A stretch of DNA of 58,196 nucleotides, taken from a virus. Location of the stretch: positions 1 through 58,196 of the IMG/VR virus record IMGVR_UViG_3300032087_000460; one strand, given 5' to 3'. The position numbers were made by a program, and so were the translations under genes. Below are positions 15,242 to 22,707 of this stretch, in pieces. Position 1 is the stretch's first letter; every line of letters begins with the position of its first letter. The notes beneath the pieces are model-generated. The model did no database searches, had not been told where the DNA came from, and saw only the letters and a program-made list of their open reading frames with translations.

Positions 15242-15478
15242 ATGATGCAAACAGCTAAATTTAACTATATTCTAGCACGGGAAGAAGACACAGAGGTAGG
15301 CGACAAAATACTTAACCTTTGGAACGATATAGAGGAACTCCATAGGGAGGCACGTATCCATAGAAAAATTTTAAAGGTTAAAAAGCTGCTATTAAAAAAG
15401 CTGATGGACGAAAACCCAAATGTTGTGATATGCGGGGATACTATAGAATACGATGACTTCACTGGAAGCGTTTACTAA
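15242..15478 (+). CDS. Helical early protein
   Basis: A 78-residue protein that I start at the ATG after AAAGGAGGGAAGACA, giving MMQTAKFNYILAREED. A frame opening further upstream overlaps the previous gene and lacks a ribosome site. The middle is a long charged helix, probably coiled coil (LWNDIEELHREARIHRK), and the end is acidic. Function not recognised. Confidence 0.55.
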   Translation: MMQTAKFNYILAREEDTEVGDKILNLWNDIEELHREARIHRKILKVKKLLLKKLMDENPNVVICGDTIEYDDFTGSVY

Positions 15479-15490
15479 GGAGGGAAGGCT

Positions 15491-15898
15491 ATGATGCTTG
15501 AGGGGTTAGCCTGTATAGCTATGGCCGTGTACTTCGAGGCACGGTCAGAGCCTCTGGCAGGACAGATGGCTGTAGCTCAAGTTGTTATCAATCGTATGGC
15601 TGATAACAGGTGGCCCAATGAGCCTTGTGGGGTGGTACAGGAAGGGCCAGTCAACAGTAAGGGCATACCGCTACGGCATCGCTGCCAGTTTTCGTTTTAC
15701 TGTGACGGTAAACCGGAGACCATACATGAACACGAAGCATGGCGTACTGCAGAGGAGGTAGCAGAGGCCGCTATGCAATCAACAATAGACATTACGGAAG
15801 GATCTCTGTATTACCATACGCCTCAAGTTAATCCTAAATGGAGGCATACCAAGAATAGGGTAATACAAATCGGCAACCACATCTTTTATTCGGAGTAG
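15491..15898 (+). CDS. SleB-type cell wall hydrolase (endolysin candidate)
   Basis: A 135-residue protein of the Hydrolase_2/SleB family, lytic enzymes that cut peptidoglycan glycan strands. The signature MAVYFEARSEP near residues 11-21 contains the expected catalytic Glu at about 16, followed by GQMAVAQVVINR and a CQFSFYCDG segment. The protein is a single catalytic domain with no signal peptide, so it would need a holin to reach the wall. AAGGAGGG precedes the ATG. It is encoded in the early arm, on the opposite strand from the holin-like genes. A second wall enzyme (M15 peptidase) is encoded near 21 kb. Confidence 0.88.
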   Translation: MMLEGLACIAMAVYFEARSEPLAGQMAVAQVVINRMADNRWPNEPCGVVQEGPVNSKGIPLRHRCQFSFYCDGKPETIHEHEAWRTAEEVAEAAMQSTIDITEGSLYYHTPQVNPKWRHTKNRVIQIGNHIFYSE

Positions 15899-15903
15899 GA
15901 ATT

Positions 15904-16218
15904 ATGAAAGTAAGACGTGAACAAGTATGGAGGCCACCCGGTCATGAATTTGTACGGAAGCCTGCACATTCGTACGGCACGTTCATCAATGGGCAGAGCA
16001 TCAACCAAGCGTACCATTTCATGGAGGTTAAAACTAAAAGCCTCGTGGATATTATGGAGGAGTTACGTGCATCGAATGAAAAAGCCGGAAGAAAATTTGA
16101 CTATACGATGTCACATGATAATATGTCTGCAACATGGACTATGACCTACACGAATGTAGGTAGGGTTGTGAAAGGTAAAACTAAACGATTCAGAAGGGGA
16201 GTAGAAAACAATGAGTAG
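15904..16218 (+). CDS. Early protein of unknown function
   Basis: A 104-residue basic protein starting MKVRREQVWRPPGHEF. It lies six bases after the SleB-type gene, and its end overlaps the next gene's start by eight bases. The C-terminus is basic (GKTKRFRRG). No motif allows a function to be named. Confidence 0.5.
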   Translation: MKVRREQVWRPPGHEFVRKPAHSYGTFINGQSINQAYHFMEVKTKSLVDIMEELRASNEKAGRKFDYTMSHDNMSATWTMTYTNVGRVVKGKTKRFRRGVENNE

Positions 16219-16411
16219 CGTAGATACATTAGCTAAACGTGTACGGGAAAAGAATGGAAACCTTAAAATAAAATATGTAGACAGGTACTGGATCATAAAC
16301 ATGAGCTTTATGAGACCCCTACAAAATGGTCTGCATGAAGAGATAGTAATGGGTGGGCAGGGTATGCCACTATCTAAAGTAGCCAACATGGCTAATGGAG
16401 TATTGAAATGA
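16211..16411 (+). CDS. Small early protein
   Basis: A 66-residue protein starting MSSVDTLAKRVREKNGN, preceded by AGGGGAGTAG. It overlaps both neighbours by a few bases (ATGA at its end). Mixed alpha and beta content. No family recognised. Confidence 0.5.
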   Translation: MSSVDTLAKRVREKNGNLKIKYVDRYWIINMSFMRPLQNGLHEEIVMGGQGMPLSKVANMANGVLK

Positions 16412-16653
16412 AAGCCGTAACAGTTGATTACAATAATCTATGCCACACCACAACTTTGGGGCATGTGCTTGCTATTCATAGGGCAAACTACGATCACGAT
16501 GATAAAGCAAACCAGATAATTAAACGTCTAGAAAGCTTTTTTGGGCATGACGAAAACGCAAGCATAACACTACCTAATAAAATAGTAGAGGAGTATACAG
16601 ATCACATCATATATAACTTGCAATCAATACTAACTAGCAGGGGATTAACATGA
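16408..16653 (+). CDS. Small early protein
   Basis: An 81-residue protein (MKAVTVDYNNLCHTTTLGHV) with several His and Asp residues in the middle (HRANYDHDD). It starts inside the previous stop codon and ends in the next start codon, so it belongs to a coupled run of four genes. Function unknown. Confidence 0.5.
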   Translation: MKAVTVDYNNLCHTTTLGHVLAIHRANYDHDDKANQIIKRLESFFGHDENASITLPNKIVEEYTDHIIYNLQSILTSRGLT

Positions 16654-17132
16654 ACATATTCTATCTACACGATGACCCTCTCAATGCTGCACGTTACCAC
16701 TGTGACAAGCACGTAGTTAAAATGATACTGGAGTATGCACAATTATTAAGCACTGCACATCATATGCTTGACGGGGACGATGCACCCGAAGGTATCTACA
16801 AATGCACGCATAAGAACCACCCATCTGCGGTGTGGGTACGTCAGTCTAAGGACAATTATATTTGGACTCTGGATTGCTTTCTGTGGCTTCTGGATGAGTA
16901 CGAGAAGCGTTACCACAAGAAGCACAAGACATCGAGGCTTGCACCCATACTACTTCAATGGCCTGTGAACATACCTGACGTTGGGTTCACGCAACCACCT
17001 CAGTGTATGCCTGACGAGTACAAGTGTGACGACTCGGTGGAAGCATACCGCAACTATTACATAGGAGAGAAGGCTTACTTCGCCTCATGGAGAAATACCA
17101 AAACACCTGAGTGGTGGTACGCGCAAGCATAA
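16650..17132 (+). CDS. Conserved phage protein with a DKHVVKM motif
   Basis: A 160-residue protein beginning MNIFYLHDDPLNAARYHCDK, followed by HVVKMILEYAQLLSTAHHML. Later segments are KNHPSAVWVRQS, QPPQCMPDEYK and AYRNYYIGEKA. This family is widespread in phages of several types. I recall some database entries labelling relatives as pyrimidine-dimer DNA glycosylases, but I cannot confirm this from the sequence and do not adopt it. Conserved His, Cys, Asp and Lys residues near the N-terminus look like an active site or metal site. It lies three genes before the integrase. Confidence 0.65.
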   Translation: MNIFYLHDDPLNAARYHCDKHVVKMILEYAQLLSTAHHMLDGDDAPEGIYKCTHKNHPSAVWVRQSKDNYIWTLDCFLWLLDEYEKRYHKKHKTSRLAPILLQWPVNIPDVGFTQPPQCMPDEYKCDDSVEAYRNYYIGEKAYFASWRNTKTPEWWYAQA

Positions 17133-17142
17133 GGAGACACAG

Positions 17143-17400
17143 ATGGCAGGTGTACGCAAACTACCATATTTCAATAGAAAAAAAGCATGGGTTACAAACC
17201 CTCAAAAACGCAAGTCTAAAGATAAATGGTCATCTTACCGTGTAAGCATATACACTAATTGGTATTCACATTATAAACTGGTGGCACATGCATGGTTTAA
17301 TAGTAAAGAAAAAGCACATGCGTGGATTGATGCGTTTGAAAATGGTGAGGACTTACCCAACACAACGATAGCAAAAAAGGAGAAGAAGCCAGATGTCTGA
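17143..17400 (+). CDS. Small basic protein upstream of the integrase
   Basis: An 85-residue basic protein (MAGVRKLPYFNRKKAWVTNP) after AAGGAGACAC. It shows a beta-beta-helix order (YRVSIYTNWYSHYKLVAHAW, then KAHAWIDAFEN) similar to the protein at 14586. It overlaps the integrase start by eight bases, so the two are probably co-translated. A DNA-binding helper of recombination is conceivable, but there is no direct evidence. Confidence 0.55.
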   Translation: MAGVRKLPYFNRKKAWVTNPQKRKSKDKWSSYRVSIYTNWYSHYKLVAHAWFNSKEKAHAWIDAFENGEDLPNTTIAKKEKKPDV

Positions 17401-18478
17401 TCTACCTCGTTACGTTCATCGTGTTACCTACAAGAACAGGAGGATTGGATACAGATTTGTACCACCTCAGAAATACATCGATGCAGGCATCGCTGAACGT
17501 AAGACATTTGGGGCGCAGATACATCGCATTCGTGAGTGGCTTGAGCCTGTGTATAAGTCTATGGATAAGTTCGATGAGGACAACAGGGTATCCAGTCTTC
17601 GATCTAATAGTCGTGTGTCTCACTTGATTGAACACTATAAATTCTATAGCAATTTCAAGGACTTAGCAGACACTACTGTACGGGACTATGAGTATATGTT
17701 TGGGTTTATGATCAAGCATTCGAAGGATTGTCCTGTGGATAAAATTGATGTGTCGAAGGCCCGTATGATGTACGAGGAAGTACGAGATTTGCATGGTTTG
17801 CATGTTAGCTCCAAGTTAGTTCGGGTGTCACGAATAGTATTCAATCATGCTTTGGATTTAGATTTGATACCAAACAATCCTTTCAGTCGGGTGAAGGCTA
17901 AGACGCCTAGACCACGACGAGTACTATGGACGGACGAGCAAGTCAACTTGTTCTTGACTGTTGCGTACAATAATTGGGAATGGAGAAGTATTGGTTTGAT
18001 ATGTCAGATGGCGTATGCATGGGTGCAACGTGTAAATGACATACGATTGCTTACGTGGGACAGTCTTGATCTTAGTAGTAAAAGAACAGCTACGATCAAT
18101 CAAACTAAACGGGGTGCAACGGTATACCTTCCGATTGCTGATGACCTACACAAAATGTTATTGGAACAAGAGCAGGACTTTGGCTTTCAGAAGTACGTAG
18201 CACCGCGAGTTCACCCTCAAGGTGGGGAGTTCTACCCTTACTCAAGAGAAGAGGTCTCACGCCTCGCTAAAGACGTTTTAAAGGCTGCAGGACTACCAAC
18301 TAATCTATGGCTAAGTGACCTGCGACGAACTGGTACTACACAGATGGTGGAGAATGGTGTACCTGTTACTTCGATCATGCAGGTTACAGGACATTCGGAC
18401 CCTTCGGCGTTAAGCCCTTACATAAAAAATACGCTAAAAGGTGCAACAGAAGCATTAAATTCTAGAAGGGGGTGTTGA
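17393..18478 (+). CDS. int: Tyrosine recombinase (phage integrase)
   Basis: A 361-residue site-specific recombinase that would join phage and host DNA at att sites. The N-terminal half has an arm-type and core-binding region (TTVRDYEYMFGFMIKH). The catalytic domain shows box I QRVNDIRLLTW, box II SDLRRTGTT, then GHSDPSALSPY with the nucleophilic Tyr nine residues after the His, the normal spacing. In box II the usual His is replaced by Ser (S-D-L-R-R), a variation I recall in other phage integrases. It lies among replication genes, and no repressor gene is apparent, so lysogeny is possible but not shown. Confidence 0.9.
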   Translation: MSDLPRYVHRVTYKNRRIGYRFVPPQKYIDAGIAERKTFGAQIHRIREWLEPVYKSMDKFDEDNRVSSLRSNSRVSHLIEHYKFYSNFKDLADTTVRDYEYMFGFMIKHSKDCPVDKIDVSKARMMYEEVRDLHGLHVSSKLVRVSRIVFNHALDLDLIPNNPFSRVKAKTPRPRRVLWTDEQVNLFLTVAYNNWEWRSIGLICQMAYAWVQRVNDIRLLTWDSLDLSSKRTATINQTKRGATVYLPIADDLHKMLLEQEQDFGFQKYVAPRVHPQGGEFYPYSREEVSRLAKDVLKAAGLPTNLWLSDLRRTGTTQMVENGVPVTSIMQVTGHSDPSALSPYIKNTLKGATEALNSRRGC

Positions 18479-18495
18479 CGGTTCTGCGAATCCGT
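18478..18495. other. Imperfect inverted repeat just after int; possible attP or hairpin
   Basis: ACGG and CCGT flank TTCTGCGAAT directly after the integrase stop codon, in a 60-base gap before the primase. attP sites often lie beside int, and GGTTC...GAATCC faintly resembles a tRNA T arm, but the loop is too long for one. Weak evidence only. Confidence 0.25.
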
Positions 18496-18540
18496 GATAA
18501 AAGCTTAACCAGAAGCCGAGTAAAAAGGAGAGTATATAAT

Positions 18541-19320
18541 ATGAATATATTAAACATAGTTAAAGACTTAGAGTTAAGTGTAGGTAGAACTATTAGAATG
18601 GATTGTCCTAACTGTAAGGGTTCTAATACTTTTACTGCTACAAATATGGCGGGTGAGCTTCTGTGGAATTGTTACAAGGCAGGTTGTAACATCAAAGGTA
18701 GAACCAAGGTTAATATGTCAGCTAAGGACATTAAAGCTAAGATGGTATCTACAAGATGGGATGAGTTACCTTCCTATTCTGTAAAGTCTACTGAATTTGT
18801 AAGGCCTAATTACATTGTAAACGATAAGCCGCCTAAATTATTTCAGTGGTGTGAGATGTGGGGCGTTGACACAAATGATGTTCTGTACGATATTCGTGAT
18901 GATCGTGTTGTGTTTCCGATTCATCACGATGGTAAGCTAGTGGATGCAGCAGGACGCGCGATGGGCCACAGATTACCAAAGTGGAAACGGTACAATGATT
19001 CGGGCTTGCCTTACCACAAAGGTGGTGGTACGGTGGGAGTGCTGGTGGAGGACTGCATCAGCGCGTATGTGATCGGGAGCGATGAACGAGTAGGGGTAGC
19101 ATTACTCGGTACATCTTTATCGGAGTTGCACAAAGTGTATCTCTCCCGCTTCGATAAAGTTATCGTCGCTCTCGATCCTGACGCATTACCGAAGACACTT
19201 CAAATAGCGGGGAAGTTACGATCTGTCATACCAGATGTGCGTGTTTTGCGTTTGTCTGATGACTTGAAATATGGTAGAACTGTGGACTTAGAAGAGTTGG
19301 AGAGACTCATATGGAATTAG
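18541..19320 (+). CDS. DNA primase (zinc-ribbon and TOPRIM)
   Basis: A 259-residue primase that would make RNA primers at the fork. I use the ATG after AAAAAGGAGAG rather than a start 23 residues earlier that overlaps int. Cysteines 22 and 25 (DCPNCKG) with 44 and 49 form the zinc ribbon that reads the template. E170 in VLVEDCISAYVIG and the D212/D214 pair in VIVALDPDA are the TOPRIM metal residues. Its stop overlaps the helicase start by ten bases. T7 has both domains in one protein; here they are separate genes. Confidence 0.88.
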   Translation: MNILNIVKDLELSVGRTIRMDCPNCKGSNTFTATNMAGELLWNCYKAGCNIKGRTKVNMSAKDIKAKMVSTRWDELPSYSVKSTEFVRPNYIVNDKPPKLFQWCEMWGVDTNDVLYDIRDDRVVFPIHHDGKLVDAAGRAMGHRLPKWKRYNDSGLPYHKGGGTVGVLVEDCISAYVIGSDERVGVALLGTSLSELHKVYLSRFDKVIVALDPDALPKTLQIAGKLRSVIPDVRVLRLSDDLKYGRTVDLEELERLIWN

Positions 19321-20534
19321 CAATATTAAGATCCTTAATGGATAAAGAGTTTTACGATGACCATCGTGGAGCTAAATGTCCTGACCGTATCTTTTCTTCT
19401 GACGGAAAGAAGATTAAACAAACCATAGATGCAGCAATGGAAAGCTATGGTAGGACTGTACAGACTGATGAGATTGAAGCTATCTTTATGGCTAACAATC
19501 CTTCGATGACTACAGCACAGAAGGCTGCATACTCATCCTTGTTTGATAACATACGTAGGCAAGAACCTATGGGTTCTGACGTAGCTGAAGATGTTTTCAT
19601 CAAGATGTTTCAACAAGTAGTAGGTGAGGACATAGCCAACTTAGGTTTTGATTACGTAAATGGAACTGAGACAAGCCTCGAACCTTTACGTGAATTGTTG
19701 GAGAACCATCAGGATAACTTCCTGCCACAATTACGTGTAGAGTGGGAAGACATATCGCTAGAAACTTTATTAGCTAAGAATGCTCTAGAGACTAGATGGT
19801 CTTTTAACATATCCTCATTGGCACGTAAGGTTCCGGGTATCAATGGAGGACATCTTGTTGAGATTGGAGCAAGGCCAAACACAGGTAAGACTTCTTTTCA
19901 TGCCAGTCTTGTGTGTGGACCCGGTGGCTTTGCTGAACAAGGTGCTAAGTGTGTAGTACTCTGTAATGAGGAGGCAGCACATCGCGTTGGTGCTAGATAC
20001 CTTACAGCGGCATTGGGTGCTGACGTACACAACATTAGTCAGAATAAAGAAGCTGCTTTACGTAAGTGGCAAATGATGAAAGAGAGTGTCTTCATCAAGG
20101 ACTCAACAGGCAAAGACATGGCATGGGTTGAGTCACTCTGTAAGACATTCAAGCCTGACGTTATGGTGTTAGACATGGGCGATAAGTTTGCTAAGACTGG
20201 TGGCTTTGCACGTATGGACGAAGCGCTAAAGGCTAACGCAATCTATGCAAGACAGATCGCTAAGACGTATGACTGTGCTGTACTGTATATGTCACAGCTA
20301 TCTGCCGACGCTGAAAACAAGGTAGTACTCAATCAGGCAATGATGGAAGGCAGTCGTACAGGCAAAGCAGCGGAAGCTGACCTCATGGTTCTGATTGCTA
20401 AGAACCCTTTTGTTGAAGGACAAGAGGAAGAAGATAGACAGCGCCACTTAAACGTGGTAAAGAATAAATTAACAGGATGGCATGGTATAGTTCATTGTGA
20501 GCTAGACTATAAAGTCGGACGATATACATCATAG
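19311..20534 (+). CDS. DnaB/gp4-type replicative helicase
   Basis: A 407-residue hexameric helicase of the RecA-like fold that unwinds DNA at the phage replication fork. Walker A is GARPNTGKTS at residues 186-195, Walker B is PDVMVLDMGD with D288, and the C-terminal SQLSADAENK then GSRTGKAAEADLMVLI fits helicase motifs 3 and 4. The N-terminal third is helical and probably contacts the primase, which is encoded just upstream with an overlap. It is shorter than bacterial DnaB, as usual for podoviruses. Confidence 0.9.
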   Translation: MELAILRSLMDKEFYDDHRGAKCPDRIFSSDGKKIKQTIDAAMESYGRTVQTDEIEAIFMANNPSMTTAQKAAYSSLFDNIRRQEPMGSDVAEDVFIKMFQQVVGEDIANLGFDYVNGTETSLEPLRELLENHQDNFLPQLRVEWEDISLETLLAKNALETRWSFNISSLARKVPGINGGHLVEIGARPNTGKTSFHASLVCGPGGFAEQGAKCVVLCNEEAAHRVGARYLTAALGADVHNISQNKEAALRKWQMMKESVFIKDSTGKDMAWVESLCKTFKPDVMVLDMGDKFAKTGGFARMDEALKANAIYARQIAKTYDCAVLYMSQLSADAENKVVLNQAMMEGSRTGKAAEADLMVLIAKNPFVEGQEEEDRQRHLNVVKNKLTGWHGIVHCELDYKVGRYTS

Positions 20535-20543
20535 GGGATACTC

Positions 20544-20789
20544 ATGGTAGAACGTACACCAACTAAACTTCCGAAGTTGAAGTCAACCTTTGATAAGCCA
20601 GTCAAAGTTTTCATAGCTACTACGGACACAGGCACTAGCAACAGTAACGTGCCACAACTTGTGTGCGATAACATCGTTGGCATTGTATACGCTGACAAAG
20701 GTATACAGTTACACAGGCATGATGAGCATGTTGTCTTCGTTCGATATGAGACAATGAAATACTTTGCAACGGAGCCAATGAATGTCTAA
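20544..20789 (+). CDS. Small protein of unknown function between helicase and M15 peptidase
   Basis: An 81-residue protein starting MVERTPTKLPKLKSTFDK, after an AGGGGATA ribosome site. It reads as mixed beta strands (VKVFIATTDTG, IVGIVYADKG). The end overlaps the next gene by eight bases. No family recognised. Confidence 0.5.
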   Translation: MVERTPTKLPKLKSTFDKPVKVFIATTDTGTSNSNVPQLVCDNIVGIVYADKGIQLHRHDEHVVFVRYETMKYFATEPMNV

Positions 20790-21237
20790 CTTCAAACTTA
20801 GTGGTAGATCCATAATGAGATTGAATGGCGTGAAGGATGAGCTACGTGAGGTAGTCATGCGCGCCATTGAACTAACTAGAGTAGACTTCGGCGTGATCGA
20901 AGGACTACGTACGGAAAAGCGTCAGAAAGAATTGTTGGCTTCTGGTGCATCACAAACCATGAAGTCTAAGCACCTCACTGGTGATGCAGTAGACTTGATG
21001 GCGTACATAGGTTCGCGCGGTTCATGGGAACTTAATTTGTATGACGATATTGCTGACGCCATGAAGGAAGCTGCAATCGAACAAGATGTAGGCATCCGGT
21101 GGGGCGCAGCATGGAACGTGAGTGACCTTCGTAATTGGGGGGACACTATGGACGAAGCAATGAACTATTACATTGACACTCGACGTAACGAAGGACGTAG
21201 GCCGTTCATTGATGCCCCACATTTTGAACTGATATAG
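20782..21237 (+). CDS. M15-type peptidoglycan peptidase (endolysin candidate)
   Basis: A 151-residue zinc peptidase of the D-Ala-D-Ala carboxypeptidase / L-Ala-D-Glu endopeptidase family, which cuts peptidoglycan stem peptides. Zinc ligands are H64 and D71 in KHLTGDAVDL and H147 in DAPHFEL at the C-terminus. GLRTEKRQKELLASG matches the helix that usually precedes the metal site. There is no signal peptide. It overlaps the gene before it, in the middle of replication genes. Together with the SleB-type enzyme the phage encodes two wall enzymes with different bond targets. Confidence 0.88.
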   Translation: MSNFKLSGRSIMRLNGVKDELREVVMRAIELTRVDFGVIEGLRTEKRQKELLASGASQTMKSKHLTGDAVDLMAYIGSRGSWELNLYDDIADAMKEAAIEQDVGIRWGAAWNVSDLRNWGDTMDEAMNYYIDTRRNEGRRPFIDAPHFELI

Positions 21238-21245
21238 GTGCTGTG

Positions 21246-21437
21246 ATGGAAGACGAATGGGAATACTGGATTGAACCAATCAACGGATGGAAGTATGGAT
21301 TTCCTAAACGTATTCCATCACACATAACACTTGATAAAGTATATGAATGGTTGCCAGACAATGGTTTGTCTAGTGGTGAGTTGATAGGCAACAAACTATT
21401 TGACTATAAAATCTGGAGAAAGAAAGCCAATGTCTGA
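21246..21437 (+). CDS. Small aromatic acidic protein upstream of thyX
   Basis: A 63-residue protein starting MEDEWEYWIEPINGWKYG; I prefer ATG 21246 to the GTG just before it. It is rich in Trp and Tyr. Its end overlaps the thyX start by eight bases, suggesting coupled translation. Function not recognised. Confidence 0.5.
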   Translation: MEDEWEYWIEPINGWKYGFPKRIPSHITLDKVYEWLPDNGLSSGELIGNKLFDYKIWRKKANV

Positions 21438-22107
21438 GGTAAAGTTAGCAGGTTTCACACGGGCAGTAGAAGGCGGATCAGTAACTAACAATCTTGTAGA
21501 CCTCGTTGCCTACTATGCCCGTGTGTCCAATCCAACGTCGCAGATAAGTGCATTGAATAATGAGAAGCTAATTAAGTATCTGATTAGACACAAGCACTGG
21601 TCTCCGTTTGAGATGGTGAACATATGTCTGGACATCGTGACGACACGGGACATATCACACCAGATTATTAGGCACAGAACTTTCTCGTTTCAAGAATTCA
21701 GTCAGCGGTACTCAGCAACTGAAGTTGTAAACGAAATACGTGAGACTAGATTGCAGGACAACACTAATAGGCAGAACTCTCTTCCAAATGATAATGAAGT
21801 TCTGGACAAGTGGTGGATTGGCCAACAGTCAGACGTTATGGATACAGCATATAAGTTGTACGACGCTGCACTGAAGAAAGGCATAGCTAAAGAACAAGCG
21901 CGTGTGATACTACCAGAAGGTTTAACACGCACTAGACTATACATGAATGGATCACTACGTAGTTGGATACATTATGTAGAGCTACGAACTGATCCCGCTA
22001 CACAGAAAGAACATCGTATTGTGGCACAGCAATGTGCGGAAGCAATAGAGGTAGTGTTTCCAATGATTGTAAACTTTAAATGGGACGATCAAGATGCCGA
22101 AGCTTGA
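21430..22107 (+). CDS. thyX: Flavin-dependent thymidylate synthase
   Basis: This 225-residue enzyme makes dTMP from dUMP using FAD, NADPH and methylenetetrahydrofolate. The ThyX signature RHRTFSFQEFSQRY spans residues 81-94, and RVILPEGLTRTRLYMNGSLR-like residues near 160-180 fit the dUMP site. I start at the ATG giving MSEVKLAGF, after GAGAAAGAAAG; an upstream start would add ten residues in the overlap. It supplies thymidylate for replication together with the ribonucleotide reductase further right, and overlaps the next gene by 14 bases. Confidence 0.95.
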   Translation: MSEVKLAGFTRAVEGGSVTNNLVDLVAYYARVSNPTSQISALNNEKLIKYLIRHKHWSPFEMVNICLDIVTTRDISHQIIRHRTFSFQEFSQRYSATEVVNEIRETRLQDNTNRQNSLPNDNEVLDKWWIGQQSDVMDTAYKLYDAALKKGIAKEQARVILPEGLTRTRLYMNGSLRSWIHYVELRTDPATQKEHRIVAQQCAEAIEVVFPMIVNFKWDDQDAEA

Positions 22108-22390
22108 GCAACCAATGCGGTTAGAAACATATGTAGACATAAATGATGATGGTGACTTAGACGTTTTAGTTTTTATGGGGCAGGATAACCCGATATTAGA
22201 ACGGGTTATATCCTTCGATAAATTATTGGAGGAATTTACAGATCATGCTGTCTTTGAATGGGGCGTAAAACATTCAGGTGAAGATCTTTATGAAGATGAA
22301 AACTGGAAAGCTTTTCATCAAGACAGAGGATATATCTTGGACAAAATGCGTGACCTCATTGACAAGTATGACAAACGCAAGGAGAAGTAA
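22094..22390 (+). CDS. Acidic protein of unknown function
   Basis: A 98-residue strongly acidic protein (INDDGDLDVLVFMGQDN, SGEDLYEDENW) that starts inside the end of thyX. Acidic early proteins are sometimes DNA mimics or inhibitors, but there is no specific evidence here. Confidence 0.5.
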   Translation: MPKLEQPMRLETYVDINDDGDLDVLVFMGQDNPILERVISFDKLLEEFTDHAVFEWGVKHSGEDLYEDENWKAFHQDRGYILDKMRDLIDKYDKRKEK

Positions 22391-22393
22391 CCA

Positions 22394-22519
22394 ATGAAGT
22401 TTAACCTTAAAGATAAGCTTATCTCAGCTATGGAGGTACTGGGAGCGGCAACAGCAGTAGGATGTGGATGGGCGTTGATATGGGCGGTGGCTCTATTGGC
22501 TAGTCCTATTTACTACTAG
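22394..22519 (+). CDS. Tiny one-segment membrane protein
   Basis: A 41-residue protein with one long hydrophobic helix (about residues 14-38, GAATAVGCGWALIWAVALLA). It starts three bases after the preceding stop. It may sit in the inner membrane. Function unknown. Confidence 0.45.
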   Translation: MKFNLKDKLISAMEVLGAATAVGCGWALIWAVALLASPIYY

Positions 22520-22524
22520 TACTC

Positions 22525-22698
22525 ATGTCCCCAGAAGTTGAGATGCTGGCTAAATTAGCCAAACTAATCATGTCGCAGCAAATGTACGATGAGGACTTTT
22601 CTGCCGAAGAAATGATGGCAATATGGGAAGCTCATCAAAACCTGCTTGACTTCTGGGAAAGAGTAGTTCATTACAGAGTGGATGACGAAGTGCATTAG
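22525..22698 (+). CDS. Small acidic helical protein upstream of DNA polymerase
   Basis: A 57-residue acidic, mostly helical protein (MSPEVEMLAKLAKLIMSQQM). It begins five bases after the previous gene and stops nine bases before the polymerase start. No family recognised; support is spacing and lack of any other frame here. Confidence 0.45.
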   Translation: MSPEVEMLAKLAKLIMSQQMYDEDFSAEEMMAIWEAHQNLLDFWERVVHYRVDDEVH

Positions 22699-22707
22699 GA
22701 GGGATTG

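Noticed and set aside
16650-17132. Naming this protein a pyrimidine-dimer glycosylase
   Set aside because: I only recall that label for some relatives; the residues visible here do not allow it to be confirmed.
18478-18520. tRNA gene or tRNA fragment after int
   Set aside because: GGTTC...GAATCC is suggestive, but the loop has ten bases instead of seven and no acceptor or anticodon arm can be built.
22705-22707. TTG as the polymerase start
   Set aside because: The ribosome site AGGAGGG would be only one or two bases away; ATG 22708 is better placed.
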